DNA of 64,000 nucleotides from JBLIDK01 sp047632595 (GCA_047632595.1 JBLIDK010000004.1:1-64000), one strand, 5' to 3'; positions 8,616 through 17,509 are shown, counted from the stretch's first letter. Numbers and translations: made by a program. Notes: generated by a model not told the origin, from the sequence alone.

Positions 8616-9971
8616 ATGAAAAGTGCATTTGTTTATATTTTACTACTGTTTTTTGGCTTTGGACTAACACAAGTTTTTGCTCAAGATGAACTTTTTGAAA
8701 CCGAAAAAGTTGTTTACACTTTTGAAATTAACGAAGAAATAGCTCCACCAGCATGGAGAAAGGCTCGTAAAGCCTATGAAGAAGCTGATAAAATTGGAGC
8801 CTCTTATGTTGCAATGCAATTAAACACCTACGGTGGATTAGTTGATATGGCAGATTCAATTAGAACAGCAATATTAAATGCACCAATCCCGACAATCGTT
8901 TATATACCAAATAATGCTGCATCTGCAGGAGCGTTAATAAGCATAGCTTGTAGTAAAATATATATGAACCAAGGAGCACGAATGGGTGCAGCAACGGTTG
9001 TAAACCAAACTGGAGAGGCTATGCCCGACAAGTACCAGTCGTATATGAGAGCAACAATGCGAGCTACAGCAGAAGCAACTGGAAGAGACCCAAGAATAGC
9101 AGAAGCTATGGTTGATCAACGAATTTCAATTCCTGATTTAATTGATAGCGGACAAGTATTAACTTTTACTACTTCTGAAGCCATAAAACACGGTTTCTGT
9201 AATGGTGGGGCAAGTTCTTTAAAAGAAGCAATTGCCAATGCTGGTTGGTCTGAAGCTACTGTAGTTGAACAAAAACAAACATTTTTAGAGAAAATTATCG
9301 ATTTATTAATTAACCCTGCCGTGAGTAGTGTGTTGATTTTAATAATTATTGGAGGAATTTATTTTGAACTTCAAACACCTGGAGTTGGTTTTCCAATACT
9401 AGCAGCAGCAATAGCCGCAATGCTTTACTTTGCACCTTTATATATTGAGGGTTTGGCTGAGAACTGGGAAATTCTTCTTTTTGTTGCCGGTGTAATATTG
9501 CTTATTGTGGAGATATTTGTCATCCCAGGGTTTGGGATACCTGGCATTGCAGGTATAATTTGTATTGTAAGTGGACTAGCACTTAGCTTAGTGTTTAATA
9601 ACAATTTTGATTTTACTTTTACAGGAACAAATAAATTAACAGGAGCATTTATGTTAGTACTACTCTCTATGTTTGGCGCCTTCGTGCTTTCCTTTATACT
9701 TGGGAAGCGACTGCTTAAGACGTCATTATTTCAACGATTAATCTTGAATAGCAATCAAAATTCTCTAGAAGGCTATAATGTAAAAGAAAAGGCAAATGAA
9801 TCAATGGTTTCTAAAATAGGCACAACAATTACAGTTTTACGACCTTCAGGTAAAGTTGAAATAGAAAATGTTCGATACGATGCTATTTCTAGCGATGAGT
9901 TTATTGAAAAAGGAGTGAAGGTGAAAGTACTTAGAGAAGAATCTAGGAACATAGTAGTACAAAAGGTATAA
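8616..9971 (+). CDS. NfeD-family membrane-bound serine protease (long form)
   Basis: 451 residues. Signal peptide about 1-22; a ClpP-like protease domain (about 30-220) with the nucleophile segment NNAASAGALI, candidate catalytic Ser103; several membrane helices (about 235-355); and a C-terminal NfeD OB-fold domain (about 375-451, ending VKVLREESRNIVVQKV). This layout matches the long NfeD proteins associated with membrane quality control and stomatin partners. No stomatin/SPFH gene is adjacent here. The ATG start is followed directly by the signal peptide. The product is an inner-membrane protease with its active domain outside the cytoplasm. Confidence 0.9.
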   Translation: MKSAFVYILLLFFGFGLTQVFAQDELFETEKVVYTFEINEEIAPPAWRKARKAYEEADKIGASYVAMQLNTYGGLVDMADSIRTAILNAPIPTIVYIPNNAASAGALISIACSKIYMNQGARMGAATVVNQTGEAMPDKYQSYMRATMRATAEATGRDPRIAEAMVDQRISIPDLIDSGQVLTFTTSEAIKHGFCNGGASSLKEAIANAGWSEATVVEQKQTFLEKIIDLLINPAVSSVLILIIIGGIYFELQTPGVGFPILAAAIAAMLYFAPLYIEGLAENWEILLFVAGVILLIVEIFVIPGFGIPGIAGIICIVSGLALSLVFNNNFDFTFTGTNKLTGAFMLVLLSMFGAFVLSFILGKRLLKTSLFQRLILNSNQNSLEGYNVKEKANESMVSKIGTTITVLRPSGKVEIENVRYDAISSDEFIEKGVKVKVLREESRNIVVQKV

Positions 9972-9990
9972 CCTTTTATTACCAATTACG

Positions 9991-10036
9991 TAAAAGTATA
10001 TATAGCATGTGAAAGCAGGCTAAACCTATACTTTTA
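9991..10036 (+). promoter_or_regulatory. inverted repeat spanning the start codon of the small T9SS gene
   Basis: Arms 9991-10000 (TAAAAGTATA) and 10027-10036 (TATACTTTTA) are perfect 10-bp complements separated by 26 bases. The last base of the right arm is the A of the ATG at 10036. It could fold in mRNA and cover the start region, or be a protein-binding dyad. All pairs but one are A-T, so stability is modest. Confidence 0.35.
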
Positions 10037-10542
10037 TGAAAGCACTCACGCTAATCTTCTGTTTAATCGTTGGTACTGTTACAGCAGTTTCTCAATCTTT
10101 ACACAACCATTACACTTTCAATTCAGGTGGTGAATACATAGAAAATGAAGCGTACACAAGTAGCTTCTCAGTAGCAGGTAATTTTGTTGGCCATAACAGT
10201 AAAAGAGGGCATTCAGTTTCTCATGGTTTTCAACAAGCTAATTTAGCCGAAGTATTACCTTCAGACTCTACTTCAACAAGTGTTGACTTTAAAGAAGAAG
10301 TTAATATCAAAGCATATCCAAACCCAACAGTAAATAGCTTAAAATTATCGTTCCCATTAAATTACTGTTCAATGATAAAAATATCATCAATAGATGGTAA
10401 ATTAGTACAAATGACTAGTCTACATCCTAATCAAAACGAACTAACAGTGAATTTCACCTCTCAAGCGGCTGGTAATTATGTTGTTTATTTCGTTTCTAAT
10501 GAGGGAGAATTAGTTCATTTTGAGCAGATTGTAAAACTATAA
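10036..10542 (+). CDS. small secreted protein with T9SS sorting domain
   Basis: 168 residues. Signal peptide about 1-19; a short middle (about 20-80, containing LHNHYTFNSGGEYIENEAY and SHGFQQANLAEV); then a type A sorting domain (about 90-168, VNIKAYPNPTVNSLKLSF to FEQIVKL). The cargo part is very short, about 60 residues, so the protein may be a partner for the large gene that follows after only 12 bases. It is probably cotranscribed with that gene. Function is unknown; an inverted repeat overlaps its start codon. Confidence 0.8.
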   Translation: MKALTLIFCLIVGTVTAVSQSLHNHYTFNSGGEYIENEAYTSSFSVAGNFVGHNSKRGHSVSHGFQQANLAEVLPSDSTSTSVDFKEEVNIKAYPNPTVNSLKLSFPLNYCSMIKISSIDGKLVQMTSLHPNQNELTVNFTSQAAGNYVVYFVSNEGELVHFEQIVKL

Positions 10543-10554
10543 GACCACAAACCA

Positions 10555-13500
10555 ATGAAATATAAACTTCTTCTTTCACTTGTAATCATTTTTATGATTT
10601 GGTGCTTCGGTGCTGCAAGTTTGTATGCCCAAGAGGTTCCTATTACAATTAATTACCAATCTGTTATAAGAGATGTAAGCGGTAAACCAGCAATAAGTAA
10701 CCCAATTACTGTAACCGCTACCCTTTGTGCAGATGCAAATTGTAATACAGAGTTGTGGCAAGAAATTTTTCCTACAAAAACTAATCAATTAGGTATTGTC
10801 AATATCCAATTAGGCAAAACCGTCCAGATAGATCAAAAATTTTTCAATCCAATTATTTATCCAAAAGTCTATATTCGTTTAAGAAACGATGTAGGTGGAA
10901 CTGTTTTAGAAGAAATAACCGAATTTAGCACTGTACCATACTCAGTTGTTTCAAACAAGGCAATTGATATGTATATTGATGAGCTTAAGGATGTAAACAC
11001 GCAAGGTTCTAAAAGTGTTGGAGATGTTTTAAGTTGGAATGGGAACAACTGGGTTGTAGGAACTGTAAATGTTAATGCAATGTTACCTGGTGCTGGTATA
11101 GAAATAATTGGCACAACAATTTTTAACGTTGGAGATATTGATAGCACCAATGATATTACAATTACTACCCCAGCAACAGGTGATTTAGGCGGATTTTATC
11201 CTTCTCCTACCGTTAAAGCAATTCAAGGACTACCAGTTTCTGCGATTCCACCTGGAGTTAATATGATTTTAAAATGGAATGGCTCGCAATGGGTTCCTTC
11301 TATTGATGAAAATACTCAAAACATTTATTTAGCAGGTGCGGGAATTTCAATTTTAGGAAATACTATTGTAAACAGCGGAGATTTAGACCCTGCAGATGAT
11401 ATAACGAATACGACAAGCGCAACAGGTGATTTAGCAGGAATCTATCCTAGTCCTACGGTAAGCGGATTACAAGGAAGAACGGTAAGTGGTGCGGCACCTG
11501 CTCTTAATCAAGTTTTGAAGTGGAACGGCACCTCATGGGCGCCTGCAGAAGATATTGATACCGATACGAATACTGACACAAATACTGAATACGATGCAGG
11601 GACAGGTATTTCAATTATTGGAACTACGATAACAAATACAGGAGACTTAGACCCATCAAATGACATAACTAATACAACTACCGCTACTGGCGATTTAGCA
11701 GGCACATATCCTAGTCCAACCGTTAGTGGTTTACAAGGAAGAACGGTAAGTGGTGCAACGCCTGCTCTTAATCAGGTTTTGAAGTGGAACGGCACCTCAT
11801 GGGCGCCTGCAGAAGATATTGATACCGATACTGATACAAACACAGAATACGAAGCAGGAACTGGAATCACGATAAGTGGTGATACAATTTATAGTACAGG
11901 GGATTTAGATCCTTCAGATGATGTTACAAGTTCAACTACAGCAGCGGGTGACTTAGCAGGAACATATCCATCACCGACAGTAGGAGGAATCCAAGGTAGA
12001 ACAGTAGACGGATCAGCACCAGCATTGAACCAAATATTAAAGTGGAACGGCACCTCATGGGCGCCTGCAGAAGATATTGATACCGATACTGATACAAATA
12101 CCGAATACGAAGCAGGAACTGGAATCATGATAAGTGGCGATACTATTTATAGTACAGGAGATTTAGATCCTTCAGATGATATTACTAGTTCAACTGCAGC
12201 AGCAGGTGATTTAACGGGCACTTATCCAGCACCAACAATTTCAAATTTACAAGGGAATCCATTATTAGCATCTGCTCCAGATTCTGGAGATATTATAATG
12301 TTTAATGGAATAAACTGGATTTCAATTCCTGATCCAGGTGCAATCGAATACGTAGCTGGAATAGGCATAGATATTGTAAATGATACAATAAACTATACTG
12401 TTTGGAACCTATTGAACAACGATGTTTTTAGAAATTCTGGAAAAGTAGGAATTGGAACAAATGATCCACAAGCTGGAATTCATTTAGTTGATTCATTTGG
12501 GGCTTTGTTTGAAGGTCAAGTAGGTGGAACTATATCAAAAGAAGGTGCTGGAAGAAGAATGTTGTGGTATCCTCAAAAGTCGGCTTTTAGAGTAGGAGAG
12601 GTTACAGGAACACACTGGGATGATGCCAATACTGGAATAAATTCAATTGCAATGGGGTATAATACAACTGCCTCAGGTATTCGGTCAATTGCAATAGGTT
12701 CAGCAACTTTATCAAATGCAAACAACGGAACTGCTATTGGTCGAAATACAAATGCCACAGGTGACTCTGCAACAGCTGTTGGAAATAAAACATCTGCCTC
12801 AGGTCAAAGTGCAAGTGCTTTTGGATATGGGAACAATGCCAACGGACAAGGAGCAAGTGCTTTTGGTTATGAATCCTTAGCCTCAGGAAGTTTCTCAAAC
12901 GTCTTAGGTTTTCAGTCTAATGCCTCTGGACCTTATTCAATTGCAATGGGATATCGAGGATTTGCAGGAGGTACTTATTCTATTGCAATTGGTCATACTG
13001 CATGGGCATTGGGGCAAGGGTCATTAGCATTTGGAAACGAAACTAATGTTACTGGTAACTATTCAACCGCTTTTGGATATAAAACGAACGTTTCAGGTAA
13101 ATATTCAATAGCAGCTGGAATTTCGGCCAAAGCATCTGGAGATTCGTCAATTGCTTTAGGATTTAATACACTTTCGAGTGGAGATAATGCTTTTTCTGCT
13201 GGCTATAATGCAATAGCAGCAGGTAACAACACATTTGCCTTAGGTAGAAATGTAGAAGCTGATACAACTATTGTTGGAAGTTTCGTGCTAGGAGATGCTT
13301 CTTCAGGAGCAAGTTTCCTTGAAAGTCAAGTAAATAATGAATTTGCATCAAGATTTACTGGTGGATATAGATTCTTTACTAGTTCAGATTTAAGTAGCGG
13401 AGTAACTCTTCCAGGTGGAGGAGGTTCTTGGAGTATTTTATCTGATAGAAGAATGAAAGAAAATATCCGAGAAGTAAATGCGGAAGAAACTCTATTAAAA

Positions 13501-13869
13501 ATTAGAGACTTAGAAATTACTAATTGGAACTATATAAGTCAAGACGATAAAATAAGACACATTGGGCCTTATGCTCAAGACTTCTTTAAGGCTTTTCAGA
13601 TAGGAGAGAGTGATACGACGATCACTACTTCGGATATTGACGGAATAAATATGTTAGCAATAAAAGCCCTTGAGCAAAGAACTAATGAACTTAGATTGAA
13701 ACAATTAGAATTGGAGAAAGCGCAAATAGAATTTTCAAATGCGCGAAAGGAAATAGATAATTTAAAACTTCAAATCCAAAATCAGAATAGTATAAATACT
13801 AATCTGAGTTCAGAAATTCAAAGCATAAAAGAGATGCTTGAACAACAAAGTTCAACAATCAAAAAGTAA
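10555..13869 (+). CDS. large surface fibre protein: tandem repeats, YadA-like head repeats and S74 autoproteolytic chaperone
   Basis: 1104 residues. Signal peptide about 1-26. A beta domain (about 28-150) is followed by four to five tandem repeats (about 170-600) of GDLAGxYPSPTVxGLQGRTV...LKWNGTSWAPAEDIDTDT. Residues about 695-900 are 14-residue AxGxxSxAxG repeats like the YadA/Hia head, which forms trimeric beta-rolls. SDRRMKENI at 963-971 matches the Ser-Lys site (S963, K968) of peptidase S74 intramolecular chaperones, which trimerise a fibre and then cut themselves off. The C-terminus (about 1040-1100) is coiled coil. There is no T9SS sorting domain, so the outer-membrane route is unclear. 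It is preceded by a small T9SS gene. Probably an adhesive fibre. Confidence 0.85.
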   Translation: MKYKLLLSLVIIFMIWCFGAASLYAQEVPITINYQSVIRDVSGKPAISNPITVTATLCADANCNTELWQEIFPTKTNQLGIVNIQLGKTVQIDQKFFNPIIYPKVYIRLRNDVGGTVLEEITEFSTVPYSVVSNKAIDMYIDELKDVNTQGSKSVGDVLSWNGNNWVVGTVNVNAMLPGAGIEIIGTTIFNVGDIDSTNDITITTPATGDLGGFYPSPTVKAIQGLPVSAIPPGVNMILKWNGSQWVPSIDENTQNIYLAGAGISILGNTIVNSGDLDPADDITNTTSATGDLAGIYPSPTVSGLQGRTVSGAAPALNQVLKWNGTSWAPAEDIDTDTNTDTNTEYDAGTGISIIGTTITNTGDLDPSNDITNTTTATGDLAGTYPSPTVSGLQGRTVSGATPALNQVLKWNGTSWAPAEDIDTDTDTNTEYEAGTGITISGDTIYSTGDLDPSDDVTSSTTAAGDLAGTYPSPTVGGIQGRTVDGSAPALNQILKWNGTSWAPAEDIDTDTDTNTEYEAGTGIMISGDTIYSTGDLDPSDDITSSTAAAGDLTGTYPAPTISNLQGNPLLASAPDSGDIIMFNGINWISIPDPGAIEYVAGIGIDIVNDTINYTVWNLLNNDVFRNSGKVGIGTNDPQAGIHLVDSFGALFEGQVGGTISKEGAGRRMLWYPQKSAFRVGEVTGTHWDDANTGINSIAMGYNTTASGIRSIAIGSATLSNANNGTAIGRNTNATGDSATAVGNKTSASGQSASAFGYGNNANGQGASAFGYESLASGSFSNVLGFQSNASGPYSIAMGYRGFAGGTYSIAIGHTAWALGQGSLAFGNETNVTGNYSTAFGYKTNVSGKYSIAAGISAKASGDSSIALGFNTLSSGDNAFSAGYNAIAAGNNTFALGRNVEADTTIVGSFVLGDASSGASFLESQVNNEFASRFTGGYRFFTSSDLSSGVTLPGGGGSWSILSDRRMKENIREVNAEETLLKIRDLEITNWNYISQDDKIRHIGPYAQDFFKAFQIGESDTTITTSDIDGINMLAIKALEQRTNELRLKQLELEKAQIEFSNARKEIDNLKLQIQNQNSINTNLSSEIQSIKEMLEQQSSTIKK
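11345..12245 (+). repeat. in-gene tandem repeat, period about 258-264 bp
   Basis: A block containing WNGTSWAPAEDIDTDT is identical at nucleotide level in three copies starting at 11521, 11785 and 12043 (spacings 264 and 258). Flanking parts of each unit have diverged. The 6-bp length difference comes from a variable Asp-Thr/Asn-Thr linker (TDTNTDTNT versus TDTDTNT). Units encode about 86 residues each. Confidence 0.9.
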
Positions 13870-13877
13870 AATCTTTT

Positions 13878-14010
13878 TTAGTTCCAAGCAGCTTGACTTC
13901 CCATTACTAATTCATCATAAGGTAATGAAGATGCAAGGTTAATCCATTCACCATTTACTTCGCCTACAATTTAGTTAAAATCAGCGGTTATGCTGGATGT
14001 ATCTGTTATT
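13878..14010 (-). pseudogene. C-terminal remnant of an unidentified gene with an internal stop
   Basis: On the minus strand a coding-like frame reads QITDTSSITADFN, then TAA, then IVGEVNGEWINLASS and LPYDELVMGSQAAWN with a final stop at 13880-13878. The internal TAA could be a single change from CAA. It abuts the broken methyltransferase remnant in a different frame, suggesting that a deletion joined the tails of two genes. I do not recognise the family. Confidence 0.5.
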
Positions 14011-14335
14011 TGCAGATGCCACGGCCTTAGCATTTTTAGACGAGCCGCATTTTATAGCAAGCTCTAAGTACTTAATTGTTTGGCTATAGGGGATTTCATT
14101 TAAGAAGCCCCAAAAATTTTTATTTTTGAAATTCAGTACCTTTTGGTTGAATAAGGATATTAAACTCCTTTAGTTCTCCTTTAAGATAACTGGTGATTTG
14201 CCGTTCAGCTTCCAGAAAAAATTCAGAAACGGGTTCTTGGAAACTCTACTTGGCTTAAATTCCACTTTAATTAACGCTCCATCGTCTTCATGTATGGTTA
14301 ACCATCCTACAGATGATAAAAAGCTATGCTTTGAT
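14002..14335 (-). pseudogene. broken O6-alkylguanine-DNA alkyltransferase (MGMT/Ogt) remnant
   Basis: Three minus-strand frames together rebuild an MGMT protein. SSVGWLTIHEDDGALIKVEFK comes from the first frame, shortened here as SVGWLTIHEDDGALIKVEF. FLEAERQITSYLKGEL then KEFNILIQPKGTEFQK comes from the second, ending in TAA. FWGFLNEIPYSQTIKYLEL then AIKCGSSKNAKAVASAN comes from the third. The family continues with an NPIAIIIPCHR segment carrying the acceptor Cys, which is absent here: homology stops before it. At least two frameshifts plus the truncation make it inactive. Repair of alkylated guanine, if present, must come from another locus. Confidence 0.82.
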
Positions 14336-14379
14336 GTGTTGTTATTTTGACAAGTGTTATTTAACAACTAAATGATAAG

Positions 14380-15771
14380 TTACCAACTGTGTACTTTTTT
14401 GAATATTCTATTAAATCGAATGCCTTCGAAAAATGATTTGTCCTTGTCAGTTGAAAATAAAACAAAAATAGGCTTTCCTACTACGTGATCTTCAGGAACA
14501 AAGCCCCACATTCTTGCATCAGCAGAGTTGTCTCTGTTGTCGCCCATCATCCAATAATAATTCATTTTAAAAGTATAAGTAGTGGTTTGTTCACCATTTA
14601 TATAGAATAATCCATCCTTCTGTTCAAAGGTGTTTTCTTCGTAAACTTCAATCAAACGGCGATATATTGGCTCAGTTTTGTTGGTTATTTCAACCGTGGC
14701 ACCTTTTTTTGGAACGTACATTGGTCCAAAATTATCTTTTGTCCAATTGTACCGTGGACTAAATGGATAGATGTTTTTCGAATCGTTTTTAACGTACTTG
14801 TTTAAACGATCTATAGATGCAATGTTTGGTAGTCTTCTGATTTCTTCAGCCATACTTGCTGTTAAAGGCAAGGCATAACGGTTTCCACTAGATTCAATGT
14901 CTTCATTTGCTACTCCAATTTTTTGTAAAAATTTTGGATTGATTTTGGAACCGTCAGTTGTAATTAAATAATCAAATTGACGTCCTTCCCAATCATTTTC
15001 CTTTTCACCATTAATATAAACGTAACCATCTACTATTTGAATGGAATCTCCACCAACTGCAACACAACGCTTCACGTAGTTTTCACGCTTATCAACTGGT
15101 CTAGTTTTAATTTCAGGAGTGCTATTTACTTGCATTCCCATTTGTTGGTAGTACAGGCTCCAGAATTTCGGAGAGTTTATATTTTCTGACCCATAGTTAC
15201 GCACCCAACCATAATAATCGGGGTTTTCATGCCCAGTAATAATAGTATCCCCAACAGGGAAATTAAATACCACAATATCGTTTCGTTGTACCTCACCAAA
15301 ACCTGCTAAACGCTTATACTCATTTTGAATCCATGTTAAATACGAGTTAGTTCCTGTGGTTCCAGGTAATTTGTTGTGCATTAAAGGTAATGTCAAAGGC
15401 GTTTGCGGAACTCTAGGTCCGAATGCTACTTTACTCACATAAAGTCTATCTCCAACTAACAAAGTTTTCTCTAAAGAGGAGGTTGGTATCGCGTAAAGCT
15501 GAAAAATAAAGGTGTTTACAAATGTTGCGGCAATAAAGGCAAAAATTAACGCATCAAACCATTCAATAAGCCATCTAAATTTTGGAAATTTTGGTTTTAA
15601 CAGGTTCCAAAAATCCCAAGGAACTTTTTTACTAATGTAAATATCAAATATAACAGGCATTAAAATTAACCAGCCCCAACTTTTCATCCAGATTACCCAA
15701 AAAAGGTATAAACCACCTACAATGGCGAAACGTACCCATTTGTTTTTGAAAAATTCTCTAATTTTTGTCAT
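14380..15771 (-). CDS. lepB: signal peptidase I, enlarged Bacteroidota form
   Basis: 463 residues, against about 320 in E. coli. It cuts signal peptides from Sec-exported proteins on the outer face of the inner membrane. Membrane helices at about 12-45 and about 68-90 lead to the catalytic box AIPTSSLEKTLLVGDRL (likely nucleophile Ser99), then box D ENYVKRCVAVGGDSIQ with general base Lys234, and box E near MMGDNRDNSADARMWGFVP. The extra length lies mainly between the Ser and Lys boxes (about 130-225) and before box E (about 260-400). ATG start. It is the only signal peptidase seen here, although the window is rich in exported proteins. Confidence 0.95.
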   Translation of the reverse strand: MTKIREFFKNKWVRFAIVGGLYLFWVIWMKSWGWLILMPVIFDIYISKKVPWDFWNLLKPKFPKFRWLIEWFDALIFAFIAATFVNTFIFQLYAIPTSSLEKTLLVGDRLYVSKVAFGPRVPQTPLTLPLMHNKLPGTTGTNSYLTWIQNEYKRLAGFGEVQRNDIVVFNFPVGDTIITGHENPDYYGWVRNYGSENINSPKFWSLYYQQMGMQVNSTPEIKTRPVDKRENYVKRCVAVGGDSIQIVDGYVYINGEKENDWEGRQFDYLITTDGSKINPKFLQKIGVANEDIESSGNRYALPLTASMAEEIRRLPNIASIDRLNKYVKNDSKNIYPFSPRYNWTKDNFGPMYVPKKGATVEITNKTEPIYRRLIEVYEENTFEQKDGLFYINGEQTTTYTFKMNYYWMMGDNRDNSADARMWGFVPEDHVVGKPIFVLFSTDKDKSFFEGIRFNRIFKKVHSW

Positions 15772-15840
15772 TGTAATCTATTGTTTGAAAGGAGTCTATT
15801 GCAGTTTAATACTGTCGCAAGGTAAGTAAATGCCCTAAAT

Positions 15841-16302
15841 TTACGCTACGGTTTGTGTAATCTGGTTCAAATGGTTTTGCATATGAACGATGTAATCTTC
15901 CATTAATTCCTGTAAAGTGTTAATTTCCTTTTTAGGATCACTTATTTTTATTTTTAAATTTTCGTCTGTTACCATCGCGAAAATTCGAACAACTTGCTTG
16001 TTTAAATTATGAAACAATTCTGTCATATGAAGAATGTCTGCCATGTTGTATTTATTAACCTCTACCATTTCATTTGGCTGGTAACTTTCTAATTTATATG
16101 GACTTGGAATAAATTGCGATTCTGTAAATCTGCGAATATTATATTGTGATGAGTCGATAAGGTGACCTAAAATTTCTTGCTTACTCCACACGTCCTCCTT
16201 GGGTTTGTCCTTCAATTCTGCTGGCGAATAATCGTCCAAAGTATCCATAACTTCTTGCATTAATTGAAATAATTCCGTTGCTTTCTCTTTTTGGTAGCTC
16301 AT
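15841..16302 (-). CDS. DinB family protein
   Basis: 153 residues from the ATG at 16302 (MSYQKEKATELFQLM). A longer frame reaches 16365 but would overlap the divergent methyltransferase gene and lie upstream of the promoter box at 16318-16325, so the shorter start is preferred. The four-helix DinB fold is suggested by WSKQEILGHLIDSSQYNIRRF and the spaced His residues, including HMQNHLNQI at the end, which normally bind a metal. Such proteins often act as thiol-dependent S-transferases; the substrate here is unknown. Confidence 0.83.
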   Translation of the reverse strand: MSYQKEKATELFQLMQEVMDTLDDYSPAELKDKPKEDVWSKQEILGHLIDSSQYNIRRFTESQFIPSPYKLESYQPNEMVEVNKYNMADILHMTELFHNLNKQVVRIFAMVTDENLKIKISDPKKEINTLQELMEDYIVHMQNHLNQITQTVA

Positions 16303-16307
16303 GATGT

Positions 16308-16325
16308 TACTTTTGCACAAATATA
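16308..16325. promoter_or_regulatory. face-to-face overlapping promoter boxes for the DinB and methyltransferase genes
   Basis: TACTTTTG on the plus strand (16308-16315) and TATATTTG on the minus strand (16318-16325) both match TAnnTTTG exactly and are two bases apart. The predicted transcript starts would be near 16322 (rightward) and near 16311 (leftward), so the two polymerases could not bind at once. Confidence 0.45.
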
Positions 16326-16345
16326 AATGACTAAATCGTTTTACT

Positions 16346-17470
16346 ATGCCTTCACAGCAATACATTGCAAAAACTTTTTTCGCGCTAGAGGAAATCTTAG
16401 CAGATGAACTTAAAGAACTAGGTGCTCAAAATGTTCAAATACAGAAAAGAGCCGTTGCCTTTGAGGCAGATACAAAGACTTTTTACAAGGTCCATATGGG
16501 TTGTAGAGTTGCTTTAAGTATTTACAAACCATTAATTTCTTTTAAGGCAAATACCTACGATCAGCTTTATGATGAAGCATCAAAGTTTGATTGGTCTACG
16601 ATTTTGGACTTAAGAAAAACCTTTTCTATTGGAAATACAGTCTATTCTCAGGAGTTAAGCCATAGTAAATTTGCCACTTTGCGCTTAAAAGATGCCATTG
16701 TAGACCATTTTTATAAGAAACACAATCGCAGGCCTGATGTAGAATTGCAAAACCCTGATGTGATTTTTCATTTACACGTTTCTTTTAATGATGTAACCAT
16801 TTCAATGGACAGTTCTGGTCCGGGGTTATACAAACGTGGATATAGAGTAGAAACAACTGAAGCACCAATGAATGAAGTATTGGCAGCAGGGATTATAAAG
16901 TTATCTGGCTGGGATGGTAAAAAGCCATTTTTGGACCCGATGTGTGGTTCGGGAACTTTCCCAATTGAAGCTGCAATGATTGCCCAAAACAATGCTCCAA
17001 ATTTTTATAGAAACGATTTTGCTTTTCAGAAATGGGATGATTTTGATGAAGATGCTTATGAGCAAGCTAGAATGGAATTGTTAAACTCTGGACACAAAGC
17101 TAAAGTTGATATTCAAGGGAGTGATAACAACCAAGGAGTGCTTGGAATTGCCAAAGGAAATGTTAGAAAGGCTTTTTTAGATGATTTTATTGAAATTGAA
17201 AAAGCAAACTTTCATGATTTGGACAGGAATGGTGAAAGTGGCTTTATGATTATTAATCCTCCTTACGATGAGCGTATGTATTTAGATGACGCCATTCAAT
17301 ATTACAAAGATATTGGCGATACATTGAAGCAGCGCTTTAATGGCTGGGAGTGTTGGATAGTTTCATCACACAAACAAGCTTTAAAACAAATGGGCTTAAA
17401 AGCCGATGCAAAAATCGATTTATACAACGGTCCATTGGAAATTAGACTCAATCAATATCGAATTTTTTAA
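16346..17470 (+). CDS. THUMP-domain rRNA (guanine-N2)-methyltransferase, RlmL N-terminal type
   Basis: 374 residues. The N-terminal THUMP RNA-binding domain (about 1-155, opening AKTFFALEEILADELKELGA) is followed by a Rossmann methyltransferase domain. This has the SAM loop DPMCGSGTFPIEAAMIAQN (about 195-213) and the catalytic NPPY motif (INPPYDERM) used by base N-methyltransferases. Length and order match the family that methylates guanine in 23S rRNA; which position is modified here is inferred only. The leader is short, starting near 16322, with overlapping divergent promoters. Confidence 0.9.
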   Translation: MPSQQYIAKTFFALEEILADELKELGAQNVQIQKRAVAFEADTKTFYKVHMGCRVALSIYKPLISFKANTYDQLYDEASKFDWSTILDLRKTFSIGNTVYSQELSHSKFATLRLKDAIVDHFYKKHNRRPDVELQNPDVIFHLHVSFNDVTISMDSSGPGLYKRGYRVETTEAPMNEVLAAGIIKLSGWDGKKPFLDPMCGSGTFPIEAAMIAQNNAPNFYRNDFAFQKWDDFDEDAYEQARMELLNSGHKAKVDIQGSDNNQGVLGIAKGNVRKAFLDDFIEIEKANFHDLDRNGESGFMIINPPYDERMYLDDAIQYYKDIGDTLKQRFNGWECWIVSSHKQALKQMGLKADAKIDLYNGPLEIRLNQYRIF

Positions 17471-17487
17471 GCGAGCAGAATAAAATA

Positions 17488-17503
17488 TTTAGGCAAGTCT
17501 AAA
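17488..17503. promoter_or_regulatory. operator-like palindrome 1 of the cytochrome/Rieske/porin operon
   Basis: TTTAGGCAAGTCTAAA: arms TTTAG and CTAAA around six bases, with the next outer bases also A/T rich. The form resembles DtxR/MntR-family metal regulator boxes. Its centre is 22 bp, two helical turns, from a second copy at 17510-17525. Confidence 0.55.
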
Positions 17504-17509
17504 AATATT

